Positions 42,297-54,268 of a stretch of 64,000 nt of DNA are shown here, piece by piece. This stretch comes from Ryuthela nishihirai (taxonomy: Eukaryota; Arthropoda; Arachnida; Araneae; Heptathelidae), in the NCBI GenBank assembly GCA_038380435.1, contig JAWZYU010000019.1, forward strand, positions 34,373,801 through 34,437,800, read 5' to 3'. The translations under genes were made by a program, and so were the position numbers. Each line of letters begins with the position of its first letter. Within the stretch, counting starts at the first letter, position 1. Below the pieces are notes generated by a model. That model was not told the DNA's origin and did no database searches. It saw only the letters and a program-made list of their open reading frames with translations.

Positions 42297-43400
42297 ATAT
42301 TTTTATTATTTAGTAATCTTGGATGGAATGGCAAAAGTATAAAAGGCGCTACTCAAGACGGAAATTTATTCTCTCTGGAAAAATCGTAGAAACTAGTAAT
42401 ATGAGAATAGATTTTACAGATTTTTCCTTGAAGTGAAACTTGTTAACTTTGAAAAGCTTTTTGTGTAACTTTGGGAGAGGCTTATCATTCGGATAATAAA
42501 AGTGTACTTATACGCCGGTTAACAAAAACCGTAATATAACGATGCACCTGATTTCACCACGTTGGATCCATCGCTGGAATCTGACTGGTGAAGCTAACGT
42601 AATTCTATGTTTTAACACCATGTTGATTCATAGAAGGTGAAACCAGCGAGAATCTATATGGGTTCTTGATCCATTTGATATTGCCATATATCTTGGTTGT
42701 TGGGGTAATTCAAGTCCAACTCTCTAGCAGAATATCTGTGATTATAAGAGTGTCTATAATCTAGCTGTGATGGGACATTCCTTGTACAATGCCCTTTTAA
42801 GTTACAAAGCTAAAAGAGTAAACATCATCATTATCAAAAAAGAGGGATATCCATTTTTAATTTAATTAACACTAGCATGTAATGGCATTTTAAAATTCGC
42901 CTCGTTTTTGGAGTGCAATACCATTAATTAGATTAATATAGTGTCATTAGAGTGTACTGATAATCGGAAGTTATAATTTTCTATGATTTTTATTATGATT
43001 TTATTCTAAAAAAGGTAAACATCATCAACACAGGGGATGAAAAGAGTAAACATCATCATCAACAACCTGTGATTTAATACCATTCAATTAATATTTCATC
43101 ATAAATAAATTAAAATTTCATCCCCTGTGTGGATAATCTTCGATTATCACACAGGTTTTAATCCCCTGTGTGGATAATCTTCGATTATCCACACAGGGGA
43201 TTAAAAGAGTAAATATCATCATCATAAAAAACAGGGCTACTCATTTTTAATTTAATTAACACTCTAGCATGTAATGGCATTTTAAAATATGCCTTGTTTT
43301 TGGAGTGCAATATCGTTAATTAGTATAGTATTAGCAGAATGTACTGATTGATAATCGGAATTTATAACTTCCTATGATTTTTATTATTTGTTCCTTATTT
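42297..43400. repeat. Right arm of a large inverted repeat
   Basis: This is the inverted copy of 31629-32412, extended by one more internal repeat unit and by hairpin sequences at 43125-43206. It begins with the same truncated capsid-like sequence as the left arm (cttggatggaatggc...). The arms enclose about 9.9 kb containing the Polinton remnant and later insertions. Confidence 0.7.
43156..43206. repeat. Perfect 24-bp hairpin with 3-base loop
   Basis: The arms are 43156-43179 and 43183-43206, perfectly complementary, with loop ttc. An imperfect copy of the same hairpin precedes it at about 43124-43155. It lies inside the right inverted-repeat arm and has no counterpart in the left arm. Confidence 0.9.
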
Positions 43401-44280
43401 CTTTTCTGATATTTTTTTACTAATGGGTCAAATTGCGTCGAAGAAAATAGTTCAGGGTGTGCTATCGTAACTTCTTCATTAGGATATGGCCAAGGAATTC
43501 CCATTCCATACACTCCTTCTACAACTGTACCTGAACTCGAGGTAATTCATTAATTTACATCATACACGAATGTTCGAATAATAGTCAAGCACACCGTCAT
43601 GTTATTTTTCCAGACAGTAAATATTCCCTATACATAATTACAAATTTGCAGAATTACGACTCCAACGGTTCCTTACTACATACGCTCTACATAACATTAG
43701 GTACACTCTTGAGTACACAAAATCTTTTGAATGTACTATTTCAATAGATATCGGTGCATTATTCCATCGCTTGGAAAAATCTCGCTGACAAATTGGCAAA
43801 TTAAGCTAGGAAGGAAAGTGTAATTATACTATTTTACATCATTTGTAATAAAGAGAGGGATTGATTAAAGTATTCTAGTGTTGGTGTAATATCACATTAT
43901 TCTTCATAGTGAAAAAAAAAAACTAATATGCATATATATATTTTTCACAGAAGAAATTCCAGAAGAATTTATAATTTTATTTCCGAATATGTTTTTTTTT
44001 TATTACACAAAAGCTCTCTTGACAATCTCGACAGGCCTTTCTTCCATAAACTGACAAACATTTCAGTATATGGTAATTCAAAACTAAAACATGTTTATCT
44101 TGTCTTACATTGAATGGAGACTTCCATCTACCTCCTAAAATCTGTCCAGTGGATCCCCTTACCCAACTCTGCAATTCTTGAGATCTGACGGAGCGTGATT
44201 GATCCAGTCTTTAGTAGCCTAGACTCGTAAAATTCAGTTCTCACGTTGGATTCTGACCTGTGCCAGCTCTGTGATTTATC

Positions 44281-44722
44281 TACTTAATTTCTCCCCCCCA
44301 CCCCCCAATGTTCTCGTTTAAAACAGTGTTGGAGACCAGAAGCAACGCTTAACCAATTTCTACAAGCCTTATCACCTCTTATACACGACTCAGTGTTATT
44401 ATAGAGAGTTTCATTATGTTAACTAACTTTTCTGTTATGCCATATTGTCACAATCAACCACAAATTATAGCGTTCAAAGAATCACAATAAAATTGAAAAC
44501 GCTAGTAACCAAAGGTTTCTGAAACTGTAAACATTTTTCAAGAATCTGCCTAAGTGAAAAAATCTGATCTACACATCACCTACCACTTCTGAATCCAGAT
44601 TGCGCATCACGCAATTGTCTGTGAATCAAATTCTCAGTTCTGTTAAGTACAATCATGCAAAGGATTTAACTGGAACAGGAAGTAGGCTGATGCTCCTATA
44701 GTTATCACATAACTATATAATA
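44281..44722 (-). pseudogene. RTE-like LINE reverse-transcriptase fragment (copy B)
   Basis: This is the counterpart of 240-680, with the same junction to the hAT gene and similar stops. It is related to but clearly diverged from the RTE element at 53714. Confidence 0.75.
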
Positions 44723-46313
44723 TCTTGGAAACGCTCCGTAAAATCGACGTGAAGAACTTCCAAGTGTTGGCAGTAAGTAAGTTAATCTTCCTGTTTTCCA
44801 GAGACTGCTGATAATGTGGGAAAGTGGTTGTATTCACCTCTACCTAGATTTCGTTTGAATAGAAGAAGTTTTCCCGCAAAAGCAGCTATGACGTTTTTTG
44901 TTTTAATTAAATTCAACTCATCACCTTGCAATTGTAAATTAACTTGATTAAATATTTTAAACAGGTCTGTCAAATAAGCGATGTCATTTTTTGACGTAAT
45001 CAGGTTTTCGCGCAATTTTTCGTCTCTGTCTTCAAGAAAGTCCAGTACTGAGTCAAATAGATTGAAAAAAAGATTCAGACAAACACCTTTAGGGAGCCAA
45101 CGTACTTCTGTGTGCAGCAGCAAGTGATTGTAATCTTCATCATTTTCATTACAAAGCTTACCAAATAATCGGTCATTCAATGAATTGCTTGTAATCTTAT
45201 TGATTGCTTTAATAACGTAATGGAGCGACGTATGCAGACGTTCATTCAAATTTTTTGCAACCAAATGCTGACGATGAATAATACAATGTACAGAGAGTAC
45301 ATTTGGTACTGCTTGTTTCAAATGCGCTATGAAACCCTTATTACGCCCTGTCATTGCTGGAGCACCATCAGTAGCAGCAGACAAAATATTGCAAATAGGA
45401 ATTTCTTTCTCTTTAAAAAACTTTTGCATGGTATTAAATATAGATTCTCCCTTTGTATCAGATTCCAAATTTTTAGCAAATAATAACTCTTCTTGAAATT
45501 TTTCTTCTTTTATAAATCGTACGTATGATAAGAGTAGAGCTTCGCTATTTGGTAGAGTTGATTCATCGAGTTGAATGGAAAATTTGCAAGTCTTTAAGTA
45601 ATCACATAATGATATTTCAACGTCTTTTTGCCATTTCATCTATTCCTCTTTGCACTGAATTATTACTGAGAGGAATTTTTTTGATGATATCTGACGGTGT
45701 CTTATGATGAAGAACAGTTTTTAATATATCTTTGACTGCCGGCAAAATTAATTCCTCGCCAATTGTGTGTGGTTTTCCTGCTTTTGCGATTAACAATGAA
45801 ACGTTATATGAGGCTCGTAGTCCATCATCATCTTGTTTAGAAGACGACGCAAAAAGGTTTAACATAGTTGGCTGTTTTAAATATTGCTTTTCCAGTTCTT
45901 GAAAATAGGATAAATCTTTGTTCTTCTTATCAGCTGACTGCCGGCAAAATTAATTCCTCGCCAATTGTGTGTGGTTTTCCTGCTTTTGCGATTAACAATG
46001 AAACGTTATTTGAGGCTCGTAGTCCATCATCATCTTGTTTAGAAGACGACGCAAATAGGTTTAACATAGTTGACTGTTTTAGATATTGCTTTTCCAGTTC
46101 TTGAAAATAGGATAAATATTTGTTCTTCTTATCAGCATGTATTTTATTTAAATGCTCTTGTAGCGTAGAAGGTTTCATAGCTTCATTTGAAAAAACTTTT
46201 CGGCAAGTTAAACACATAGGTAATGATAGGTTTGTAGGAGAGTACGTAAATCCATATTTCAAATACTCAATATTGTACTGCCGGCATTTCTTTTTTGATG
46301 TAGATTCTGACAT
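44723..46313 (-). pseudogene. hAT transposase with BED finger, ZBED5/8-like (copy B)
   Basis: Counterpart of 681-2068, starting at the ATG at 46311-46313. The BED finger lies at about 46140-46220 and the catalytic-core blocks at 44780-45639. This copy keeps the frame open through the region that is frameshifted at about 1530 and 845 in copy A. It has its own frameshift near 45630 and an internal 202-bp direct duplication (45733-45934 and 45935-46136), which disrupts the region after the BED finger. The C-terminal dimerisation domain is missing as in A. Confidence 0.85.
45733..46136 (+). repeat. 202-bp tandem duplication inside the hAT gene (copy B only)
   Basis: Units 45733-45934 and 45935-46136 are direct repeats starting tgactgccgg. 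Copy A has one unit. 202 is not a multiple of three, so the duplication shifts the frame. Confidence 0.9.
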
Positions 46314-46839
46314 TTTCAAATACAAATTAACTTCTCAACAGATTTATAGATAGTTATAAAAATAATGTTTATAATGACTTCTAACACTTATCACTCACGA
46401 CTATTTATCACGGCGAAGCAAATAAAAATAATAAAACATTCCTAGAGCTATCGCTTTTATAGATTTGATTTTGTGCACGCATTAACTTGTATGGTTGCGA
46501 TGTCGGCGCACTTGCTCCGTAAACAAGTCATTTCAAGCTGCCATATTCTTGTCGAAACATATTAAATTGCGTGAACCGCGTGTTTGCCTACCAACTTGCA
46601 AGGACTTGTCACCGTCAATCTCTTCTAAACTAAAACAAATTAGGTATAGGTATACCTAATGCTAATTTAAAAATGCTTATTAACGCGATAACAATAAGAT
46701 AATTTACATAGCTAGATAAAATATTTATTCATGAAAACAGGTATTTTCAAAGAATTTTATTATATTAAGAAATAATTATAAAAAAATATTAAATATAATA
46801 AATTTATTATTATTATATTATTATTGCATCAAGGTTGAT

Positions 46840-47385
46840 TTGCCTATCAGGACGGACACACATGTCCAACATAATAAGCCTGATATAGTAGTGTATGTTA
46901 AGGTATTGAATGAGATTACAATTATTGAAGTAGGAATAACATCTCAGGATAACCTGCAGACAGTAGAGGTTGAAAAGAAGAGGAAGTATGATCTGCTGGC
47001 ACTATGAGTTGAGTCTAATTCACAAGTGTAATGTTAATATTATACCTTATGTTCTGACGTGGGATGGTATTGTAACTACGTACCATAAAGTGTACTCAAA
47101 GCGACTTGGAGTGGGAAAACACATTGATGTTTATATCCAATGTTCTCTTCAAGATATGTGATCTTGAAGAGAACTTTTGAGAGCATCTCAGTCGACTTCA
47201 GACGTACCAGTACGTTAGTAGGCGGTAGCAGGGAACTTATTGTCCAAGCTGCAGTTGAAAGCTGTACATGACTGATGAGGTAGTGGATGACTAGAATCAC
47301 CAGGAAGACACCACAGAATAGAAGAGATAAAAAGGGTGTCACAGAAAATTCCATTAAATTTATTTATTTATTTGACCGCCCCTGT
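46840..47385 (+). pseudogene. REL-endonuclease LINE 3' end (copy B)
   Basis: This is the uninterrupted counterpart of 2582-2793 plus 6984-7297. The Lys-Pro-Asp-like block (mutated), Ile-Ile-Glu-Val and the Lys-Lys-Arg-Lys-Tyr block are recognisable. Frameshifts occur near 47000, at the hairpin 47142-47174 and near 47270. Unlike copy A it keeps the 3' tail aaatttatttatttattt (to about 47378), which marks the natural end of the LINE. Confidence 0.65.
47142..47174. repeat. Perfect 14-bp hairpin with 5-base loop (copy B only)
   Basis: The arms are 47142-47155 and 47161-47174, with loop atgtg. Copy A (around 7090-7115) has only the right arm, so the left arm is an inverted copy made in lineage B. 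Confidence 0.9.
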
Positions 47386-48377
47386 TGGCTGCCTCAACGC
47401 CCCCCATTTGCCTCTGGATCCGCTACCGTCCCCATGGAAGGCTCTAGCGCACACTGGGGTGCGGTATCGCCCCCGTTGGGAATCTATGCCTAGAGCTTCT
47501 TCTGTTAGTTGACTGCAAAAAGCTTCACGTGGAAGTAATAATGTTTCTTCAAACTTTTCGCTGCTGTCAATGTAAACGTAGGGGTAAATTCCTTTTCTCA
47601 AAACCAAGTGTAGCCGTTCAGTTTCAACATGTTGCTTTAAAATATGGAATTCTTCTGTTGATAAATTATTGATTAGCTTCTCAAGAGATGTATTTAAAAA
47701 TTGATAGGCATCTATGAAATTCAAAGTTCCAAGAGAGAATGCTATGTATTTTTCTATATTATTGGGAATGCAATTAATCTTCTTATTTTTGATTATACCG
47801 ATTCCTTGCATAAAAAGATGGCTATCATATCCCTTTAGGTTATGAAATATAACTGGAATCTTATTTGTGAGCTTAAAATTGAGATTACATGCATTATGAG
47901 CTGCTCCTTGGAATTTGCTGGTTAAATTATCGTGATTTCTCACGCGATCTGGTCCCAGAACATCTTTGCAAATATGACAATTGATAGCGTTGCGAAATGA
48001 TTCTCCTTCGTGATTTGAAAGTTGCATTGGTTTGATCTCCGAGAGTAAATTTTTTACATCGGTTTCTTCTTTAAGCAGACATTCCAAAAATATTTTTACC
48101 ACATTAGGACCTCTATAAACTACTGGAGGTTTATAGCTGCAGCCATCATGTCCAACAATATGATATGCAAATCCACAGGGTTCATGATTTGCCGTGATAA
48201 AGGTGTGAGATTTTGCAGGGTTAGGCATACAATTGTCCACTTTCACTAGGAATGATTCAAAGTCGGTGTAAATCACGTATGGAACGGGCTGTTGAAACTT
48301 GAAATTTGTGAATTTCAGCCATTTCTCCTCTTCAGTTGGAAATTCTACTCTCGGGGATCCATGTTCTTGACAATAGG

Positions 48378-48421
48378 GAATATGATCCTTCAAGAGTAAT
48401 CACTCTTGAAGGATCATATTC
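48378..48421. repeat. Perfect 20-bp hairpin with 4-base loop in the polymerase B gene
   Basis: The arms are 48378-48397 and 48402-48421, with loop aatc. It sits exactly where the polymerase frame is broken and joined to a second copy of the LINE-tail sequence. Confidence 0.92.
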
Positions 48422-48530
48422 AAGAGAGATAAAAAGGTTTCTTTAATAGAAAATTCCATTAAATTTATTTATTTATTTGACCGCCCCTCTTGACTGCCTC
48501 AACGCCCCCCATTTGCCTCTGTATCCGCTT
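48422..48530 (+). repeat. Second copy of the LINE tail and adjoining 50 bp
   Basis: The aaaattccattaaattta tail plus a gaccgcccct ... ctgcctcaacgccccccat segment repeats 47347-47432. In both places the repeat abuts polymerase B sequence, which points to rearrangement by repeated copying. Confidence 0.8.
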
Positions 48531-49739
48531 CATTTGTGAAACGGTGAAGGCAGTAATCACAGTAAAAATTTTGAGAAGTCTACTCATATTCTTAATGGAG
48601 CAATGAGGCTGCTTTTCTTCATCCGATAACAGAAGAGAATTTGCATGCTTTTTAAATCTGAATGGTCTGTTGTACAGCATGAACACCTGTTTCTCGTATC
48701 CAAAAACATTGACAGAAATGTTGTTCATTTTTTCGAATTTAGATATTTGAATTATTGTTATAGGGAAAATTAGGCCAGATGTGTTTAATTTTTCTTCTAA
48801 ATGAATATAGGTGGTAGGGCGTCGTGGATGATCTGTGGCAGCATACAAAGAGGCTAAAACAGACCAGACAAAACATTTTTGATCAGAATACATACATTGA
48901 CAATAGCGTGTTTTAATAGTAATTCTCTTGGAGTAGGGATATAACTAGACTCTGCAAGAGGGATATATTTTCCAATGTTTATTTCAGCGTGTCCATCCAC
49001 TATGTGGTCCTTCAAATTCTTCAAATGAAATCTTGATCTTGTTGCACGCTGTATCCAGTTCTTTGTTTAGGGATGATGTAGGAAGACTTGTGACACAGTT
49101 ACTTCGGAAAAATGGGGTGCATGTTCGAAAGTAGAAGGGGAAACCCTTCGCCTGAAGCGCACTTGCACGGTAAGGTACCATTTAATGCTACTTTTCGTTG
49201 CCAATTCTTCTTTCAGATGAGTTAGGAGTGACTCCCGCGAGGATTCAAGGAAAAAGGTGAGGTCAACAGATGTTTCTTCCGTTGCCATCAGCTTATGTGT
49301 TGACAGGGTCCTTTTCATTTCTTCTGTAAACCGGCAGGGGTCTTCAGAGTCTAATTTTTGTTTCTTCTGTGGAATCCTTTCATCTTCGGAACGCTTTCGC
49401 TTATTATTGTGTAGTTTTCTTTGATGGCGCAAAAGATTGTCTTTTCTTCCAAACTCCATTGTACATTCTTCGCATTTGTAGGTTTTCCTGGAGGTGTGGG
49501 ATTACTCATGACGTCGGATGTCATCTCTCCTTGAGAATGTCGATTCACATTGAGAACACTAAACACACTATTTCCATCGTGATTTCTCTTATGGCGAACG
49601 AGATTCGTGTGGAGCATGAAAGTCTTCTCACATATATCAGATGGATACATTTAAAAAACAGTAACTTGCAAAATATCCGATTTATACTACACGAGGATGT
49701 CGGGAACTATCACTATTGCAGTTGAAAAATCACGGAGAA

Positions 49740-51904
49740 GCAGCAGCAGTGAACTGACTGTCAACGTCTGACAACAGACTGAGGATTCTGACTGATGGAT
49801 GTCGTATTTATACTAGAAGAAGGACTATCCCGCAGAAACTGAAATAAAAGACTGCTCCACAGAAAATGTAAAAAAATGCTATTGGGTAAAAATAATTTAA
49901 AATGTTAAACTTTTAATAGGTGATGCAAATAGTAAAAATGGTGGTGACCAAGATGGCGGGTGTACGGAAAAAAACGCGGGATTTGTGGCGACGTCAGGAT
50001 TCAAAATGGCGGACTCAAGACCTGGAAAAATATGGGGCTTTGCAGTTAAAATGATGGAATTTAAAATGGTGGCTGAACGGTAAAGTTTGTGAGGTGATGA
50101 CGTCGGAAAGCGTGATGGGTGTTGGTGGAAATTACAAGTGGGTTGTTATTCAATACCATCTGCTATATATCAATTATTATCTGCAATTTAACTGAATAAT
50201 ATAATATCAGATTAATACACCTGTGGAGGGTGGTATTTTATTTGACATTCTCCGACTACAGTCTTAAAACAGTGAGAGTTCTGACTTATAGGTGTGACGA
50301 TGATCCGCCTCTGCTTTGAAACACATGGGAGGCGGATCCCATAGGATTAACATTGATCCGACTCTGGTCCAGAACTTCCATTAACCTTCTACTAGCATCT
50401 CTCTCTGAATTCTTAAAAGATTTCGCACTCTCCAACACATTATCCGGAATATCTTTTCGTGCCATTACGAAACGACGAAGACTTCGAGCCGCATTGACTG
50501 CTAATAACGAAGGTGAACTAAACTGAACTAATTAACGACTTAAAATAATAACGATCAAATGAAACAATAACTTAAACGAATGATAAAATAAAACGCATGG
50601 ATAGAAACTTCTTTGAATTAACTTTTTCTTTGACGCTACTGTTTACTTGCAGTACATTACAATCAGAATCGCGTAAATCTCCAAGTTTGAAAATCCCCTT
50701 TCATACTAGGAGAATATAGCAAAAAAGGAAAATGTAGCTACTCCTGCACATGTAGAGAGCATTTATGCCAGGCAGTGAGATTGGTGAAAAAGCGTGTCGG
50801 ACGATATACAACAGCACGTTGCCCATATATACAGTAGTATATACACACACCCACATTGTAATTAATATTTCGGAATTTCTTTTTTAAAAATTTCATTATG
50901 TTGGTCATTTTTTTTGTACCGGGTTAAATTTTTATTTCATTAAACTGATATTTTCGTTACACTGGTGTTCGTTAAATGAAATATTTTTACATAGAGAGAT
51001 ACATAGTAAATTGACCGGGGTCGGAAAAAATTTAGTTATTCATCGTTATTCTGGAGTTCGTTATACTGACATTTCACTGCATTAATATTTTAACTATATT
51101 TTAAATAAGGCGAACTTAAAAATTTCCGCACCGCATAAAATTGCGACCACATTAAATTATTTTTGAGATAATCGTTAGAGTATCCCATTATTTATGTTAC
51201 TTTTTTTGGGGGGGTTGCAGATCCAGTTTTCCGAAACAATGGTCAGTTCGTCGAATATTTATTAAATATAAACTTAAACTAGATTACAATGGTATTAAAA
51301 TATAGCTATTAAATATATTAATAAGCTACAGATGCATAAACAAAGATTTCTTGCAAATAAGGAAATGTTTATTGTTTTGACAAAAATTTCTTTTTTTTAC
51401 AGATAGCATACTATGTCATATATGGAAATAAAAAAGCCTGATACGTGAAATTTTAAACGTAGTGATAAATCCTGAAGTTTATCTTCTGTTTATAGGATAT
51501 ATTTATTTTACTGGTAGAACAGATATAAGGTGAATTATTTCCATATTTATCCATTATTTTTTCCGATGAAATAAAAATTTCTGAATGGTTGAAACAACAA
51601 TACGAATGCTATAAAACTGATTGTTAAAGGAAATTAATCACCAGTTAATACCTTATGAAACTGACTATTAAAGAATGGATTAAAATTATTTCATAAATGC
51701 TGAAATGAATATGCAATCTTCAGATTACAATTATAAAGCTTAAAATATTTCTGTTATATTTTAAATCATAATAATATCAGAAGAGAAAATATATGACGGA
51801 AGGGAAATTAACGCCCAGGAACATAAAAAAAACACGTCTGTATACACCAGGGATTCTCAGACTTTACACTACCACGCCCCGCCTTTTGTTTCTTTTTTTA
51901 TGTA
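49740..51904. other. Copy B-only block, mostly unassigned
   Basis: Around 49940-50130 there are several short aagatggcgg- and aaaatggcgg-type motifs. A 59-codon minus-strand frame with an ATG lies at 50286-50465. The rest is AT-rich. The sequence tacacacacccacattgtaatt at 50841 is the source of the filler in the copy A deletion scar. Confidence 0.4.
50286..50465 (-). CDS. Small 59-residue frame, unrecognised
   Basis: The frame starts at the ATG at 50463-50465 and ends at 50286-50288. The product is polar, with an Asn-Ser-Glu-Arg-Asp-Ala-Ser-Arg-Arg-Leu stretch. The frame stays open a further ~20 codons upstream, where gcag at a possible splice acceptor occurs. It lies between the polymerase B fragment and the MITE. 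It may be a Polinton small gene or an exon; there is no family evidence. Confidence 0.2.
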   Translation of the reverse strand: MARKDIPDNVLESAKSFKNSERDASRRLMEVLDQSRINVNPMGSASHVFQSRGGSSSHL

Positions 51905-52116
51905 CAGTCGGTCAAAAAAGTATCCGAACGCTATGGTTGTATACAAAGTTCAGAAAAAACAACTGGCAACGATTTTTTTAGAAATTAATGATCTGGCAAC
52001 CTTGTGTACCGTACACGAAGGTTGCCAGATCATTAATTTCTAAAAAAAATCGTTGCCAGATTTTTTTCTGAATTTTGTATGCAACCATAGCGTTCGGATA
52101 CTTTTTTGAGCGACTG
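51905..52116. mobile_element. Fully palindromic Tc1/mariner-like MITE
   Basis: This is a 212-bp element starting cagtcggtcaaaaaagtatc and ending in its near complement. It is flanked by TA on both sides (51903-51904 and 52117-52118). The two arms of about 99 bp pair almost perfectly and even the centre is nearly self-complementary, so it is a solid hairpin. The end sequence and TA target fit the Tc1/mariner group. Confidence 0.88.
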
Positions 52117-52196
52117 TACCCCCCCCTCCCCCACACTCACATTTTTGTGAAGCTAGAAACAACAAGTAAAATAAATTAAAAATAACCACAAAAATT

Positions 52197-53713
52197 TACA
52201 TCCTGGCGCCCCATTGGAATGTTTGCACCACCCCACCGGGTTTGGGAACCCTTATATGCATATTTGTCTTCCACTTCTACCCAAGAAACAATAAGAAAGT
52301 AGCATTTTACGTGCACACACACACACCTTTCCTAGAACTGTAGTTAATGGCTGCCAGGAAATAAAACATATGATCATGTCTATTAAGATAATATAAAATA
52401 ACTTAAGATTCAGAAAGGATTGTGGTAAGGAAACTTTGCTCGTATCGTTTTATAACGAAAAAGTCAAAGTATTTATTATTAAAAGAAAACTCGAACAAAA
52501 AATAATCACCATATCGCAATTTAATGCTGATCACAATTTTAAAAAGTTATTAAATTACTATTATTATTCATTATGTACCTTTTGAGGTAATAAAAGGCTA
52601 TTTATATCAGCCTTTAGCAAATACTCATTGGAAACATTTTTTGAAAAATAAATATAGAAATAAAAAATTTTGCAAAATTTTCTGGAATTTTAGGCTTGGT
52701 ATATGGTATATGAAATGGTATACGGTAAATAAAAGGGGAATATGGGAGGATATGAAGGGTGGGGCATAGTGGGATTGGTTAGCTCCTCTTAGCAAGTCAT
52801 TCACCTGATATTCGAGGGAATAGTTTGAAATTTTCTGAAAACTTTTCAGTAACGGAAAGGTGGCATTGTTGAACTTATGTACATAAAAATTAAAAAAAAA
52901 TGGTACGGTTTAATTTTACTTGATGTAATATATCTTCTATATTCAAAAGTGAAAAGTGATGATACCTCCTGAAAAATTAAATTTGAAATTAATACAAAAC
53001 TAGGACGAGCAGAAATAATTTAAAAATAAAATTATAAAAAAAAACATTAAAATGGACTTGAGTGCTATAACCAGACAAGTATTTTGATTGAAATTCTGGT
53101 AAATAATTTTCGAATTATGTTATTATAAATAAAATTTGTTAAAATAAAAAATGATTGTAATGTGGTCCAATGCATCTGTTTTCTCCATAACATACTTTTT
53201 AATACTTCTTTTCTGAAGTTCCTAAAACTAATGATACGTTAATTATTTGTAGTAAAGATAGATTAATAAAAATAGAGCGGCAAATTTATTTTATACTAAT
53301 TATTAATTTAATGAAATATGTGATAGAATTTTAATAGTATATTTTAGAACAATAATTTTAGCAATACGAGACATTCGTGATATACAATTGTCTACTTTTT
53401 TAATTTATCAAATTTCACTTGAAGTTTACAAAAAAATAAATATTGCATCTTTTATTTAACTAGCTGCCTTTCAAAGGTTGATGATTTTTCCTTGTTTCTG
53501 CTATGTGTGTTTTCAGTCTCAATTTATTGTAGTCTTTCCATTAATATAACCTCCTCTTTTGCAAATTAACGTAATGTGTAAACTATGTACACACATCTTT
53601 AATACATACGGCTCCTAAGTCTTGATAAATGTTAATTACCATTTTAAAACAGCTCAATTCTGTTGGTAGCTTACCTGTTCATTACGTTACTAATAAATAA
53701 TTTCTACAAAACA
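52197..53713. other. Duplicated AT-rich region (copy B)
   Basis: Counterpart of about 7335-8860. No gene was recognised. It ends with the 8-bp sequence acaaaaca (53706-53713) that is repeated after the RTE element. Confidence 0.5.
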
Positions 53714-54268
53714 CTGGGTCTGTAAATGGTAGCTAGGTAGTCACTGGAAGGAGAGCTATGCACCAATCCCCTGTGATGATGCATAGAACCGGCCAGGACT
53801 AGCACCTAATGTCCGACCCCGCCTTCTCGTGGTGCGGACCGTTAGTAACTTTCAAAAGAGATACTCTCTTGTGGAAGTGAACGGAAGGGGGGGGGGGGCT
53901 GCCAGATTAGTGTGGCCTACTGATCTGGACAACTATGGCTACTTTTCTTTTTTTTTCTACCCTGCTGAGGAGTGGACAACCATACAGGGTCCTGGTGCTG
54001 ACCATATAAACCTACTGGACTGGACAGATATATGGCTCTGAGCTTGATTATGGATCCTGATTTTGCTGCACTGGTGGCCTTCTGTGGAGGGAAAATCTTC
54101 CGCTCTGTTTTCTGTTTGTTTGTGGGTTGACAGCCCCAAGTGAATAGATTCACAGGATATGTTTATCAGCTGGTGGATAATCCTGAGCAAAAGTCATCGC
54201 AGGCACCTGAACTCTTTGCTTCTATTGGCATCGTCAAATTCTACATTGGAGGAAGTCTTCCAGTGTAG

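Larger units (their letters stand above)
47514..49650 (-). pseudogene. Polinton DNA polymerase B, N-terminal half with zinc fingers
   Basis: On the minus strand three C2H2-type fingers come first (about 49430-49640), of which the third, Cys-x2-Cys ... His-x4-His, is intact. A linker rich in Lys/Arg and the conserved Polinton N-terminal region follow (Phe-Glu-Gly-Pro-His-Ser-Gly-Trp near 48995; Lys-Cys-Phe-Val-Trp-Ser-Val-Leu-Ala-Ser-Leu-Tyr near 48850). Then comes the 3'-5' exonuclease with Tyr-Thr-Asp-Phe-Glu-Ser-Phe (Exo I, near 48265) and His-Asn-Leu-Lys-Gly-Tyr-Asp-Ser-His (Exo II, near 47825). The polymerase palm motifs are absent: homology stops near 47514. There are several frameshifts, and a ~135-bp insertion (about 48397-48530) carries a second copy of the LINE tail. 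Confidence 0.82.

Noticed and set aside
43420..43555. Short plus-strand frame starting Met-Gly-Gln-Ile, resembling a myristoylated capsid N-terminus
   Set aside because: It is broken after a few codons and the resemblance rests on a handful of residues.
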